44,667 nucleotides of DNA from Thermoanaerobaculia bacterium (lineage in GTDB: Bacteria; Acidobacteriota; Thermoanaerobaculia; Multivoradales; Multivoraceae): contig JAJEHN010000002.1 in NCBI GenBank assembly GCA_022823665.1, forward strand, positions 1 to 44,667, written 5' to 3'. Within the stretch, counting starts at the first letter, position 1. Each line of letters opens with the position of its first letter. Shown here in pieces: positions 18,604 through 28,543 of the stretch. The position numbers and the translations under genes were made by a program. A model generated the notes under the pieces. It ran no database searches. It worked only from the letters and a program-made list of their open reading frames with translations, and had not been told where the DNA came from.

Positions 18604-20013
18604 CTACGCGAACGACCGTCCCCCGATCACGGCCCAGATGATCCACAGGATCGCGACCGGGCAGACGAAGCGCAGCAGCACGTCGCGCCAGAGGAAGTAC
18701 CAGCGGCTCACGTCGCCATGGCCGTCGGCGAGTGCCTCGCGGGACTTGCGGCGGCTCAGGAACCAGCCGACGAAGATCGCCAGGGTCAGGCCGCCGAGGG
18801 GCAGGATCCAGTTCGAGACGGTGTAGTCCATCGTGTCGAAGAATCCGGCGGTGCGCTCGCCCAGCGGCGCCCAGGAGGAGAAGCCGGTGACGGCGCCCAG
18901 GGATAGCGCCGAGGGGATGCCGAAGAGGAAGACGGCGCCGCCGGAGAGCAGGCTGGCCTTTCGCCGGCTCAGGCCTCGGCGGTCGATCAGGTAGGCGGCG
19001 ACGACTTCGAGCAGCGAGATGGTGGAGGTGAGCGCCGCGAAGCCGACCAGCAGGTAGAACAACGGCGCCAGGACGACGCCGAGGGGCATCTCGTAGAACA
19101 TCTGCGGCAGCGTCGTGAACAGGATCGTGGCGCTCTTGCCGAAGGTCCCGGCCCGTTCCGCCGTATCGACGCTGAAGATGATGGAGAACATGACGATGCA
19201 GGCCATCAGGGCCACCAGGGTGTCGAGCAGGGTGATGGCGGCGGCGCTCCTCGGGATCGACTGCCTCGATCTCATGTAGGAGCCGTAGGTGATCATCGCG
19301 CCCATGCCGACGGAGAGCGTGAAGAAGGCGTGGCCGACCGCCTCCAGCAGGCCGTCGGCGGTGACCGGACCGACATGGAACAGGAAGCGGACCGCTTCGC
19401 CGAAGCCCGGGCTCCAGAACGAGTTGATGACGAGCAGGATGAGGATGGCCCCGAGCACCGGCATGAGCGTCTTGGCCACCCGTTCGATGCCGTCGTGCAC
19501 GCCCAGGGCGACGACGCCGACCGTCACGGCCATGAACAGGGCGTGGAAGCCGATCTGGAGCGGTCCGTTGCCGAGGAAGGCGCCGAAGGAGTCGCCGAGG
19601 GTCTGTCCGCCGGTGTCGAAGCCGCCGAACGACCAGCTCAGGCACTGGCCGAAGTAGTAGACCGTCCAGCCGGCGATCAGCGCGTAGTACGACAGGAGGA
19701 TGAAGCTGCCGAGCGTTCCCAGGGCGCCGACCGCGCCCCAGGCTTTGCCTCCGACTGCCCCTTTTGCCGCCTCGACGAAGGCGCCGACGGGGCTCTGCCG
19801 GGTACTCCGTCCGATGACGAGTTCGGCCATCATGATCGGCAGGCCGATCAGCACGATCGCGGCCAGGTAGACGAGGACGAAGGAACCGCCGTCGTTCGCG
19901 TAGGTGATGTACGGGAACTTCCAGATGTTGCCGAGGCCGATGGCGGAGCCGACGGCGGCGAAGATGAATCCGAGTTGACCGAACCTGCCGCGTCCGCCGG
20001 AGCCGTTTGCCAC
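18604..20013 (-). CDS. Sodium-dependent NSS/SNF family transporter
   Basis: This 469-residue inner-membrane protein of the neurotransmitter:sodium symporter family has a LeuT fold with about 11 TM helices. TM1 has the family signature FIFAAVGSAIGLGNIWKFPY, with the unwound sodium/substrate-binding stretch. YLAAIVLIGLPIMMAELVIG (TM2), FFTLSVGMGAMITYGSYM (TM6), and SIIFSVDTAERAG followed by FALLTSTISLLEV-like TM8 residues also fit. The substrate is probably an amino acid, but none can be assigned. The start is a GTG with a GGAGGG 8 bases before it. It is convergent with the HNH gene (35-base gap). Confidence 0.93.
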   Translation of the reverse strand: MANGSGGRGRFGQLGFIFAAVGSAIGLGNIWKFPYITYANDGGSFVLVYLAAIVLIGLPIMMAELVIGRSTRQSPVGAFVEAAKGAVGGKAWGAVGALGTLGSFILLSYYALIAGWTVYYFGQCLSWSFGGFDTGGQTLGDSFGAFLGNGPLQIGFHALFMAVTVGVVALGVHDGIERVAKTLMPVLGAILILLVINSFWSPGFGEAVRFLFHVGPVTADGLLEAVGHAFFTLSVGMGAMITYGSYMRSRQSIPRSAAAITLLDTLVALMACIVMFSIIFSVDTAERAGTFGKSATILFTTLPQMFYEMPLGVVLAPLFYLLVGFAALTSTISLLEVVAAYLIDRRGLSRRKASLLSGGAVFLFGIPSALSLGAVTGFSSWAPLGERTAGFFDTMDYTVSNWILPLGGLTLAIFVGWFLSRRKSREALADGHGDVSRWYFLWRDVLLRFVCPVAILWIIWAVIGGRSFA

Positions 20014-20091
20014 GTTTGTTCCCTCCCGGTGTGTTCCTGGATGGCGGCCGCGGTGTTGGCGGCGGCCGGCGGTAGCGTAGCGGAGTCGGCG

Positions 20092-23000
20092 CTAGCGGCT
20101 CGAGGAAGCCGGGCTGAAGGGCGTCTCCGGGCCGACGATCCTCGTCAGCCACTGTTCGCGGTAGGCGTCGAGTTCCGGTGTCCGTGGATAGCTCTCGCCC
20201 GGCGCGAACGGGTAGCCGGACATCGCCTGGAAGGGCAGCGGCAGGTTGCTGTCCGCTTTCCAGGTGTTGCGGTCGGCGTCCTTGTCCCAGCCGAAGCTCT
20301 CCAGGAACACGGTGCGGGTGTAGCCCGGCGCGGGCGGCGGCAGCTCCCGGGCATCGAAGAGGACCCGAATCTCGTCGCCGGGGCCGATCACCACCTGGCG
20401 GTCGTCGACGTCGTCGAGCAGTTCGCCGACGTCGCCGAAGCGGGTGTAGCGGCCCGGGAAGGGCAGCCAGGGAGACTCGGCGCTGGTGCGCTGGTAGTCG
20501 AACAGGTGCGGGCCGTTGGGCGCGGGCCGGGTCGGCGCCGAGAAGCCGCGGTACGAGAGGTCGGCGCTCGCCGCGTTCAGACGGGCCTGGACGACGACAT
20601 CGTCGCCGTCGATGCCGTCCGGTTCGGTGCTCCAGGCGACCCGGTCCCAATGCAGCCAGCGGGTGGTCACGATCCGGAGCTTCCGCGCGCCCGCCGGCAG
20701 CGGCGGGGTGTCGACGACCATCGTCTTCGTCTTGCCGGGAGGGAAGCCCATCGGATCGAGCAGGGTCCGCCAGCCGTCCGCGGTCTGGACCTCGAGCCGG
20801 GTCATCACCATCTCCAGGCCGCCGTGCTCCACCGCCTGGGCGATGGCGAGATTCAGGCTCGCGTCGGCGGGAAACACCCAGCCGTCGAGCCACAGCCGGA
20901 CCGGCTTGCCGGGCGCTTCGCCGAGGTCGAAGGTGAAGGTCCAGGGCTCGGCGGCGTGGCCCTGGAAGCGCGAGCGTCGGTAGCCGTCGGCGTAGACCTC
21001 GTCGCGGACCCGGACGCGCTCCGTCACGTCGCGGCCGCGGCCGTCCGTCGCCTGGACCACCGGCCGGACGCCGGTGCTCGCGACCACCTCGTCGGGCGGA
21101 CGGCCGACGTGGCCCCGGCCCGGGACGATCCGGAGGTTGCTCGCCACTTCCACGCCTTCGCGATGGTCGACCACCCAGAGCCGCAGCCGGTCGATGTAGG
21201 CGGCCTCCCAGAGCTCTTCGGTGATCCGCATGTCGTAGAAGCCGTCGCGGGTCCGGGCGCCGTCGACCCGCACGAGCTCGTCCGGGTCGTAGCCGTTCCA
21301 GACGCCGTCGGCGAGCGGCATGCCGAGCGGCGCGCCCCACAGCAGGTCGGTGACGAAGGTGACCTTCTCGCCGTCCCAGGTGTAGAGGAAGGGACAACTG
21401 CCCTTGAGCACCTGCTCCTCGACGATCGTCATGTTCTCGCCCGGATCGAGGCGGTTCTGCGGCACCCCGTTGGCCCAGACGACGCGGATCAGGTCGGGCC
21501 GGCGGCGGTTGCCGAGGCCGATGTGGGTGACCGGCCGGTCGACCTCGATGTACTGGTAGGCGCGCTCCGACTTGACTTCGATCGTGGTGCCGCGGCCGAA
21601 GACGTTGTTCTTCTGATTGCCGATGTCGAGACCGACCAGGCGAACCCGGAGCCAGTTGTTCTCGGAGCCGTTCAGGTTCTCGATCCGGTAGAGGCCGGAG
21701 GCGCCCGCGGCGATCAGATCCTGGTCGCCGTCGCCGTCGAGGTCAGAGGCTTGCACGGCGGTGAAGCCGGCTTCACGGGGCAGACCGGTGACCTGGGCGA
21801 GCTGGAACTCGAGCGCTTCGGGTCCCGAGTCCGATGTCTGGGTCAGCACCCGCAGCTCGCCGTCGGCGACCAGGGCGAGGTCGCGGCGGCCGTCGTTGTC
21901 GGCGTCGAGCAGGGCCAGGTCGGTGGCGCCCGCGGGCAGGCCGACCGATTCCGGGGTCAACGGGAAAGGGGCGAGCGCGCCGTTCTCGCCGGCCCTCAGG
22001 ATGGCCGTGGAAGCGCCGGCGAGCACGAACTCCGCAACGCCGTCGCGGTCGAGGTCGGCCGTGCGAACGACGCGTACCGGGGTCCCGGTCGCGAGCGCGG
22101 GCTCGGAGTCGTCGCCCAGCAGCCGGCCGACGAGCCTTCCCAGGAGGTTTCCTTCGGGTGCGGGAGGCGTTCTCTCGGCGAACCGTCCCTGGCGGAGGTT
22201 GTCCAGCCAGAGGACGCCGGCGTCGTGGGCCAGCAGCAGATCCGTGTCGCCGTCGCGGTCGGCGTCGGTGGCCTGAAGGTGATGGAAGCGTCGCGGTTCG
22301 ACCTCCGGCAGCGCTCGGGCTCCCAGGGCCTCGAGCGGACCCTCGAAAGCCCCCTCGCCGGACACGTTCCGCAGCAGATCGGGCCCGTCGCCGGTCCGTA
22401 TCACCGCGAGATCGAGATCGCCGTCGCTGTCGAAGTCGATCAGGTCGGCGGCGTCGACGGCGAAGGGTTGCGCCAGGAAGCGGTCGCTCGTGTCGGCGAA
22501 GCGGGGCGTGTCGCCCGAGGCGTCCACCTGCCAGACGGCGAGAGGATCGCCGGCGGCGACCAGGTCGAGCCGCCGGTCGTTGTCGGCGTCACCGACAACC
22601 AGCAACCGGGCGTCCGTTTCCGGGGCCGTGCCGGCGGCCGCGAGGCCGGCGGAGGCGCGCCGCAACTGAAGCCGCGGGAGTCCCGTCTCCGAGCCCGTCC
22701 CGGCGGCCGCCCACGCGATGTCGGGCCGGTCGTCGCCGTCGAAGTCCGCGACTTCGAGCGCGCGGCCGGCGGCGGCCGCGTTGTCGATGCGCGTCGCGCG
22801 GAGACGGACCGGGAGCGCCGGTCCGAAGTCCTCGATCGGCGACTCGTCAACGAAACGCTCGACCGGAATGCCCGGGATGTTCGTGTAGACCTCGGCCAGG
22901 CTGCTGCGCCATCCGGCCGTGGCCAGGAGGACGTTCCGGAGCCGGGGAGCGGAGCTCCGGCGGGCGCTTTCGAGGTCGTCGGCTTCCAGGGCGTCGAGGA

Positions 23001-23631
23001 CCCCCTCGACCAGCCGTTCCGCGGTCGGGTGGGCCTGCCAGATGAGTTCCCGTACACGGAGGTAGTCGTCGCTGGCGCGACCGCGGTCGCCGTCTTCGAG
23101 GGCGGCGGCCCCGCTCAACAGCAGGACGACCAGGTTGTCGGGCCGCAGGCCCCGGAGCCGTTCGACCGCGGTTCGGCGATCGGCTTCGGCCTCGGCGCCG
23201 TCCATGATCTCGGCGTGCTGGAAGAGGGCGTACTGCATCTCGGGGTCGTCGGGTTCGGCCCGGGCGGCGCGGCGGTAGTCGGCCAGCGCCTCTTCGTTAC
23301 TGCCGGCGCCCGCGCTGAGAATGGCGGCGCGGATCATCAGCAGGTCGCCCCTGTCGCCGCCCAGTTCCAGCGCGCGGTCGATGGCGGCGAGCGCCTCGTC
23401 CTTCCGGTCCTGCCGCAGCAGCGCGACGGCCAGGTTGGCGTGACCGAGGGGCTCGTCGGGCACGAGGTCGATCAGCTCCCGGTAGGTGCTCTCGGCCTCG
23501 ACCTCGCGCTCGTTCTCGAGTTGCGCGTAGCCGATGCCGTGGAGCCGCACCTGCTCCTCGGTCGGCTGCGCGGACGCCGCGGCCGGAGTGAGCGCGGCGA
23601 GGAGAAGAAGGGCGGGGAGGGTTCGAGGCAT
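20092..23631 (-). CDS. Large exported TPR / FG-GAP (VCBS) / ASPIC-UnbV protein
   Basis: This 1179-residue protein starts at the ATG at 23631, which gives a clean signal peptide (MPRTLPALLLLAALTPAAASAQ). Tetratricopeptide repeats occupy about 25-155 (for example HANLAVALLRQDRKDEALAA). At least six VCBS/FG-GAP calcium-type repeats then follow (DFDGDDRPDIAW, DSDGDLDLAVI, DADRDGDTDLLL, DLDRDGVAEFVL, DADNDGRRDLAL, DLDGDGDQDLIAAG), suggesting a beta-propeller. Next comes an ASPIC/UnbV-type segment (NWLRVRLVGLD, GLGNRRRPDLIRVVWANGV). The last ~450 residues are beta-rich and not recognised, containing FLYTWDGEKVTFVTDLLWGA. The protein is probably periplasmic or surface-located; ligand and substrate are unknown. 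It is separated from the transporter gene by 78 bases without features and is divergent from polA across 67 bases. Confidence 0.85.
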   Translation of the reverse strand: MPRTLPALLLLAALTPAAASAQPTEEQVRLHGIGYAQLENEREVEAESTYRELIDLVPDEPLGHANLAVALLRQDRKDEALAAIDRALELGGDRGDLLMIRAAILSAGAGSNEEALADYRRAARAEPDDPEMQYALFQHAEIMDGAEAEADRRTAVERLRGLRPDNLVVLLLSGAAALEDGDRGRASDDYLRVRELIWQAHPTAERLVEGVLDALEADDLESARRSSAPRLRNVLLATAGWRSSLAEVYTNIPGIPVERFVDESPIEDFGPALPVRLRATRIDNAAAAGRALEVADFDGDDRPDIAWAAAGTGSETGLPRLQLRRASAGLAAAGTAPETDARLLVVGDADNDRRLDLVAAGDPLAVWQVDASGDTPRFADTSDRFLAQPFAVDAADLIDFDSDGDLDLAVIRTGDGPDLLRNVSGEGAFEGPLEALGARALPEVEPRRFHHLQATDADRDGDTDLLLAHDAGVLWLDNLRQGRFAERTPPAPEGNLLGRLVGRLLGDDSEPALATGTPVRVVRTADLDRDGVAEFVLAGASTAILRAGENGALAPFPLTPESVGLPAGATDLALLDADNDGRRDLALVADGELRVLTQTSDSGPEALEFQLAQVTGLPREAGFTAVQASDLDGDGDQDLIAAGASGLYRIENLNGSENNWLRVRLVGLDIGNQKNNVFGRGTTIEVKSERAYQYIEVDRPVTHIGLGNRRRPDLIRVVWANGVPQNRLDPGENMTIVEEQVLKGSCPFLYTWDGEKVTFVTDLLWGAPLGMPLADGVWNGYDPDELVRVDGARTRDGFYDMRITEELWEAAYIDRLRLWVVDHREGVEVASNLRIVPGRGHVGRPPDEVVASTGVRPVVQATDGRGRDVTERVRVRDEVYADGYRRSRFQGHAAEPWTFTFDLGEAPGKPVRLWLDGWVFPADASLNLAIAQAVEHGGLEMVMTRLEVQTADGWRTLLDPMGFPPGKTKTMVVDTPPLPAGARKLRIVTTRWLHWDRVAWSTEPDGIDGDDVVVQARLNAASADLSYRGFSAPTRPAPNGPHLFDYQRTSAESPWLPFPGRYTRFGDVGELLDDVDDRQVVIGPGDEIRVLFDARELPPPAPGYTRTVFLESFGWDKDADRNTWKADSNLPLPFQAMSGYPFAPGESYPRTPELDAYREQWLTRIVGPETPFSPASSSR

Positions 23632-23698
23632 GGCTTGCGCCGGCAGATCGCTGCAGGGCACCGTAATCCTACGACTCGACACTAGAGTAGTGCCCGCC

Positions 23699-26374
23699 GT
23701 GACCGCGAAGCGCCTGTACCTGATCGACGGCTACTCGACGATCTTCCGCGCCTTCTACGCGATCCGGGGTCTGTCGACGTCGGCGGGAGAGCCGACGAAC
23801 GCGATCTACGGCTTCATCAACATGCTGCGGAAGCTCCTGCGGGAGGAAGAGCCGCCGTTGCTCGGCATCGCCCTCGATGTCGGACGGGCAACGGTTCGCA
23901 CCGAGGCGTACGCCGAGTACAAGGCGAACCGGGCGCCGATGCCGGAGGATCTGAAGGCGCAGATGCCGGCGGTCCGGCGGGCGATCGAGGCCTTCCGCAT
24001 CCCGATCCTCGAGCTCGAGCGCTACGAGGCGGACGACGTCATCGGCACGCTGGGGCGCAAGGCGCAGGACGCGGGCTACGAGGTCACGATCGTCAGCGCG
24101 GACAAGGACCTGTTCCAGCTCGTGAGCGATCGCGTGTCGCTGCTCCATACCGGCCGCGAGAAGACCTACGACCCGGCCCTGGTCGAGCAGGACTTCGGGG
24201 TGCCGCCGGAGCAGGTCGTCGACGTGCTCGCCCTGGTCGGGGACAAGGTGGACAACGTGCCCGGCGTCCCCGGCATCGGTCAGAAGGGCGCCCAGACCCT
24301 GATCAGGGAGCACGGCAACCTCCAGGCGCTGCTGGAAGCCGCGTCCGGACTCAAGCGCAAGGCCTACCGCGAGGGGCTGCAGGAACACGGCGACCAGGCC
24401 CTGCTGTCCCGGGAGCTGGTCACGATCCACACGGACCTCGATGTTCCGTTCGAGCCCGAGGCCCTGGAGATGGAAGCCCCGGACTACGAGGCGCTGGCCG
24501 ACCTCTGCCGCGAGTTCGAGTTCTGGAGCCTGCTCAAGGAACTCGAGAGCGAGAGCGGCGGTCCGGAGATCGAGCCCGCCGTCGTCCTGGACTCCGTCGA
24601 GGCGTTCAAGGCCGCGGTCCTGGAGACGGGACCCCGGGTTGCCGTCGGCGTCGTGTTCCGGCGCGGCGGCGAACCGGTCGGACTGTCGTTCGCGGCGGTC
24701 GGGGGCGCGGTGGACGGGGACGAAGAGGTGACGGTCGGTCGTGCCGCCTTCGCGGACTTCGGGCTTCCCGGCATGCGGGAAGCCGTGGCGGCGACCCTGC
24801 GGGCGTGGTTTGCCGACCCGGATCGGGAGCTGATCGGCCACGACCTGAAGGAGGTCGTTCGCCTGTGTCCGCATCACGAGGGCCGGCCGGCGGTCGCCGC
24901 TCGCCTGGTGGACACGATGCTGATGGCCTACCTGGTCCACTCCGCGGTGCGCAGTTTCGGACTGGCGACCGTCGCGCTTGACCGCCTCTTCTACCAGGCG
25001 ACGACGCCGGCGGACGCGGGGCTGGACGCGGGTACCGCGACGCTGGGCGACGACGCCGGGCTCGGCCTCTACGCCGCCGAGCAGGCGGTTCTGCCCGCGC
25101 TGATCCTCGAGGCGCTCGGCGAGCAGTGGCGGGAGTCAGTGGGCGCCCGCGAGGTCTACGAGCGGATCGAGGCGCCCCTGCTGCCGGTCCTCGCGGCGAT
25201 GGAGGAGGAGGGCATCGAGCTCAATTCGGGCGTGCTGGCCGACATGTCGAGGCGCCTCGAGCTCGACGCCGGTGATCTGGCGGAGGAGATCTTCGACGAG
25301 GCCGGAGAACGCTTCAACATTCTGTCGCCACAACAGCTCGGCGTCGTCCTGTTCGACAACCTGGGTCTGCCTTCGCCCGGCCGCACCCGCAAGACGAAGA
25401 AGTACAAGACCGGCGCCGACGTCCTGGAGCACCTGGCGCAGCAGGGCCACCGGGTGCCGGCGAAGGTCCTGCACTACCGGGAACTGACCAAGCTCAAGTC
25501 GACCTACGTCGACGCGCTGCCGAGCCTCGTCGCCGCCGACGGCCGCTTGCACACGCGCTACCATCAGGCGGTGGCGGCCACCGGCCGGCTGTCCTCGCAC
25601 GATCCGAACCTCCAGAACATTCCGATCCGCACCGACATCGGCCGCCAGGTGCGCCGCGCCTTCCGGGCCCGCGACGGCTACCTGCTCCTGGTCGCGGACT
25701 ACAGCCAGATCGAGCTGCGGGTGCTCGCGCACATCTCGGGCGACGAGGCGTTGATCGACATCTTCCAGCACGGCGGCGACATCCATCGGTCGACCGCCGC
25801 CACGGTATTCGGCGTGGCCCCGGCCCTGGTCACCGACGAGCAGCGCCGCGCCTCGAAGACGATCAACTTCGGGATCATCTACGGCATGAGCGCCTTCGGC
25901 CTGGCCCGGGCGCTGGGCATCGCCCGCGGCGAGGCGCAGGCGTTCATCGACGCCTACTTCGAGCGCTTCCCCGGGGTGCGCGCCTACACCGAGCAGACCC
26001 TGGCCAGTGCGGAAGAGACACTCCAGGTAGAGACCCTCTACGGCCGCGTCCGCTACATCCCGGACATCAGGAGCCGCAACCGGGCGGTGCGCGAGAACGC
26101 CCGCCGGATGGCCGTCAACGCCCGCATCCAGGGCACCGCCGCCGATCTTCTGAAGCTGGCGATGATCGCCGTCGACCAGAGGCTGCGGGCCGAACTCGAG
26201 GCGGCCCGGCTGCTCCTGACCGTCCACGACGAACTGGTGCTCGAAGCGCCCTCCGCGGACATGGACGCGCTCACGTCCGTGGTGCGCGAAGAGATGGAGG
26301 GAGTCGCCGACCTCAGCGTGCCCCTCGTCGTCGACATGGACACCGGCCCCGACTGGTACGAAGCGAAGGCCTAG
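23699..26374 (+). CDS. polA: DNA polymerase I, proofreading site lost
   Basis: This 891-residue enzyme acts in Okazaki-fragment processing and repair. The 5'-3' exonuclease domain (about 1-290) has LIDGYSTIFRAFYAI, YEADDVIGTL, IVSADKDLFQLV and VGDKVDNVPGVPGIG. The polymerase domain (about 490-891) has motif A VADYSQIELRVLAH, motif B RRASKTINFGIIYG and motif C VHDELVLEAP. In the middle 3'-5' exonuclease-like domain the metal ligands are gone: by alignment to E. coli Pol I, Asp355 is Gly317, Glu357 is Val319, Asp424 is Val386 and Asp501 is Gln462. This matches non-proofreading Bacillus/Thermus-type enzymes. The start is GTG at 23699; an in-frame GTG at 23690 is an alternative. The stop shares the bases CTAG with the convergent gene. 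Confidence 0.95.
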   Translation: MTAKRLYLIDGYSTIFRAFYAIRGLSTSAGEPTNAIYGFINMLRKLLREEEPPLLGIALDVGRATVRTEAYAEYKANRAPMPEDLKAQMPAVRRAIEAFRIPILELERYEADDVIGTLGRKAQDAGYEVTIVSADKDLFQLVSDRVSLLHTGREKTYDPALVEQDFGVPPEQVVDVLALVGDKVDNVPGVPGIGQKGAQTLIREHGNLQALLEAASGLKRKAYREGLQEHGDQALLSRELVTIHTDLDVPFEPEALEMEAPDYEALADLCREFEFWSLLKELESESGGPEIEPAVVLDSVEAFKAAVLETGPRVAVGVVFRRGGEPVGLSFAAVGGAVDGDEEVTVGRAAFADFGLPGMREAVAATLRAWFADPDRELIGHDLKEVVRLCPHHEGRPAVAARLVDTMLMAYLVHSAVRSFGLATVALDRLFYQATTPADAGLDAGTATLGDDAGLGLYAAEQAVLPALILEALGEQWRESVGAREVYERIEAPLLPVLAAMEEEGIELNSGVLADMSRRLELDAGDLAEEIFDEAGERFNILSPQQLGVVLFDNLGLPSPGRTRKTKKYKTGADVLEHLAQQGHRVPAKVLHYRELTKLKSTYVDALPSLVAADGRLHTRYHQAVAATGRLSSHDPNLQNIPIRTDIGRQVRRAFRARDGYLLLVADYSQIELRVLAHISGDEALIDIFQHGGDIHRSTAATVFGVAPALVTDEQRRASKTINFGIIYGMSAFGLARALGIARGEAQAFIDAYFERFPGVRAYTEQTLASAEETLQVETLYGRVRYIPDIRSRNRAVRENARRMAVNARIQGTAADLLKLAMIAVDQRLRAELEAARLLLTVHDELVLEAPSADMDALTSVVREEMEGVADLSVPLVVDMDTGPDWYEAKA

Positions 26375-27372
26375 AGCGCCGGAATCACACGGTCCCCGTA
26401 CGCGGCGAGAGTGCCCTCCTTGTCGTCGTGCATCAGGTACACGGCGAAGTGGTCCACGCCCAGGGCCTTCAGTTCCCGCAGCTTCGCGATGTGGTCCTCC
26501 GCCGTGCCCAGGACGCACAACCGGTCGACGATGCCGTCCGGCACGAACTCGGTGTCCGGGTTGCCGCTGCGGCCGTGGTGGGAGTAGTCGTAGCCCTGCC
26601 GCTGGCGGATGTACTCGGCGAGCACCTGGGGCACCTTCGAGTCGTCCTCGCCGTAGCGCATGACGAGGTCGTGGATGTGGTTGCCGACCATGCCGCCGAA
26701 CCAGCGCAACTGGTCCCGCTGGTGCTCGATGTCGTCGCCGACATAGGCCGGCGCCACCACGCAGACGGTGATCGCGTCCGGGTCGCGGCCCTCGTCTTCG
26801 GCCGCGTCGCGGACCGCCTGGAGCGTCCACTCCAGGATCTTCGGGTCGGCCAGTTGGAGCACGAAACCGTCGGCGTGGCGGCCCACCACATCAAGCGCCT
26901 TCGGGCCGTAAGCCGCGAACCACACCGGCAACTCGGCGTCCGCCCCCTCGCGCCAGGGAATCGACACGGAAGTGCCGCCCAGGTCCGCTTCGCGGCCCGC
27001 GAACAGCGCCCGGATGACGTTCATCGCGTTCACCGAGGCCGCAAGCGATTCCGGCCGGCGGCCGATGTAGCGCAGCGCCGAGTCGCCCCGGCCCATCGCG
27101 CAGAGCGTGCGTCCCGGATACATGGAGTCCAGGGTCGCGAACAGCGAACCCAGGACCGTGACGTCCCGGGTGCCCGGGTTCGTCACCATGGGACCCACGC
27201 CCATTCGCTCCGTCCTCGCCAGGATCTGCGAGAAGATGACGAACGGCTCGGGCCAGAGGACGTGGGAGTCGAAGAGCCAGCTCTGGTCGAAGCCGTGGCG
27301 TTCGGCCATGACCGCGAGTTCGACGACCCGCGAGATCGGCGGGTCGGGCTGAAGGACCACGCCGAAGGACAT
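26371..27372 (-). CDS. Luciferase-like (LLM) flavin/F420-dependent oxidoreductase
   Basis: This TIM-barrel enzyme of the bacterial luciferase superfamily has about 333 residues. Signature segments: FGVVLQPDPPISRVVELAV, HGFDQSWLFDSHVLWPEP, MGVGPMVTNPGTRDVTVLGS, MYPGRTLCAMGRGDSA, ELPVWFAAYGPKALDVVGR.ADG and VLGTAEDHIAKLRELKALG. The pattern is closest to F420-dependent members, but FMN use cannot be excluded, and the substrate is unknown. I prefer the ATG at 27372 (MSFGVVLQ) because family members begin there; an ATG at 27393 would add seven residues. It is convergent with polA, the two TAG stops sharing the tetramer CTAG. Confidence 0.85.
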   Translation of the reverse strand: MSFGVVLQPDPPISRVVELAVMAERHGFDQSWLFDSHVLWPEPFVIFSQILARTERMGVGPMVTNPGTRDVTVLGSLFATLDSMYPGRTLCAMGRGDSALRYIGRRPESLAASVNAMNVIRALFAGREADLGGTSVSIPWREGADAELPVWFAAYGPKALDVVGRHADGFVLQLADPKILEWTLQAVRDAAEDEGRDPDAITVCVVAPAYVGDDIEHQRDQLRWFGGMVGNHIHDLVMRYGEDDSKVPQVLAEYIRQRQGYDYSHHGRSGNPDTEFVPDGIVDRLCVLGTAEDHIAKLRELKALGVDHFAVYLMHDDKEGTLAAYGDRVIPAL

Positions 27373-27426
27373 CGAACCGCCGTGTGCGCCCATCGAGGGA
27401 GCGTACCAGCGGTCCCGGCTCGCCGG

Positions 27427-28542
27427 TCAGCCGGCCGCTTCGGCCAACGGCATGTACTCGAACCCGTGCGCGCCGGCCACCGCCTCGTGGGTCACGTGCC
27501 CGTCAACGACATTGACGCCTGAGGCGAGGGCGGTGTCGCGGCCCGCGGCCTCGCGCCAGCCGCGGTCGGCGATCTCCAGCGCGTAGGTCATCGTCGCGTT
27601 GGTCAGGGCGTAGGTCGAGGTGTGCGGCACGGCGCCCGGCATGTTCGAGACGCAATAGTGGACCACGCCTTCCTCGACGTACCGGGGGTCGCGGTGGGTG
27701 GTGGGGCGGCTGGTTTCGGCGCAGCCGCCCTGGTCGACGGCGACATCGACGAGCGCGGACCCCGGCTCCATCTGCGCCAGGTGGGCCCGGGTGACGAGAC
27801 GCGGCGCGCGGGCGCCGGGGATCAGCACGGAGCAGACGACGAGGTCGGCCGAAGCCACCGCGCCCTCGATGTTGGCCGCGTTCGACATCAGCGTCGTGAC
27901 GTGGCCCTGGACCACGTCCCGCACGTAGCCGAGGCGCAGCGGGTTGATGTCGAGGATCGTGACCTCCGCGCCGAGGCCGACGCCGACCACGCAGGCGTTC
28001 ATCCCGACGACGCCGGCGCCGATGATCGTGATGAGGCCGCGCCGCACGCCGGAGACGCCGGGCAGCAGGATGCCCTTGCCGCCGGCCCGCCGCTCGAGGC
28101 ACGCGGCGCCGGCCTGAATCGAGAGCCGGCCGGCGACTTCCGACATCGGCACCAGCAGCGGCAGGGTGCCGTCGGCGAGCTGCACCGTTTCGTAGCCGAT
28201 GCCGACGATCCGCCGCTCCAGCAGGCCCGCCGTGAGCTGCTCCGACGCCGCCAGGTGGAGATAGGTGAAGAGGACCTGCCCCGGCCGCATGCGCTCGAAC
28301 TCCGGTTCGAGGGGCTCCTTGACCTTGAGGACGAGGTCGGCACGGTCCCACACGGCGTCCGCGCCGTCGACGATAGCGGCCCCGGCCGCTCGGTACGCGT
28401 CGTCCGGAATCGCGCTGCCGACGCCGGCGCCGGACTCGATCGCCACCTCGTGGCCGCGGGCCGTGAACGCGGCGACGCCTGCGGGCGTGATCGCGACCCG
28501 GTGCTCGTCCGTCTTGATCTCGGTGGGAACGCCGACCCGCAT
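27427..28542 (-). CDS. ald: Alanine dehydrogenase
   Basis: This 371-residue enzyme performs NAD-dependent interconversion of L-alanine with pyruvate and ammonia. Landmarks: [20 protein letters not shown] (substrate Arg region), [20 protein letters not shown] with the catalytic-type His, [13 protein letters not shown], the Rossmann motif [11 protein letters not shown] with LDINPLRL, and [14 protein letters not shown] with the catalytic Asp. Length and order are normal for hexameric Ald. It follows selB by one base and is followed by a 54-base gap before the LLM gene, so it is probably part of the same minus-strand transcript as selB. Confidence 0.96.
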   Translation of the reverse strand: MRVGVPTEIKTDEHRVAITPAGVAAFTARGHEVAIESGAGVGSAIPDDAYRAAGAAIVDGADAVWDRADLVLKVKEPLEPEFERMRPGQVLFTYLHLAASEQLTAGLLERRIVGIGYETVQLADGTLPLLVPMSEVAGRLSIQAGAACLERRAGGKGILLPGVSGVRRGLITIIGAGVVGMNACVVGVGLGAEVTILDINPLRLGYVRDVVQGHVTTLMSNAANIEGAVASADLVVCSVLIPGARAPRLVTRAHLAQMEPGSALVDVAVDQGGCAETSRPTTHRDPRYVEEGVVHYCVSNMPGAVPHTSTYALTNATMTYALEIADRGWREAAGRDTALASGVNVVDGHVTHEAVAGAHGFEYMPLAEAAG

Positions 28543-28543
28543 C

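Noticed and set aside
19330..23685. A 1451-codon plus-strand open frame antisense to the transporter and FG-GAP genes
   Set aside because: Long antisense frames are expected at this GC content. The product is a low-complexity Val/Ala/Gly/Arg string with no motif, and the minus-strand genes are clear family members.
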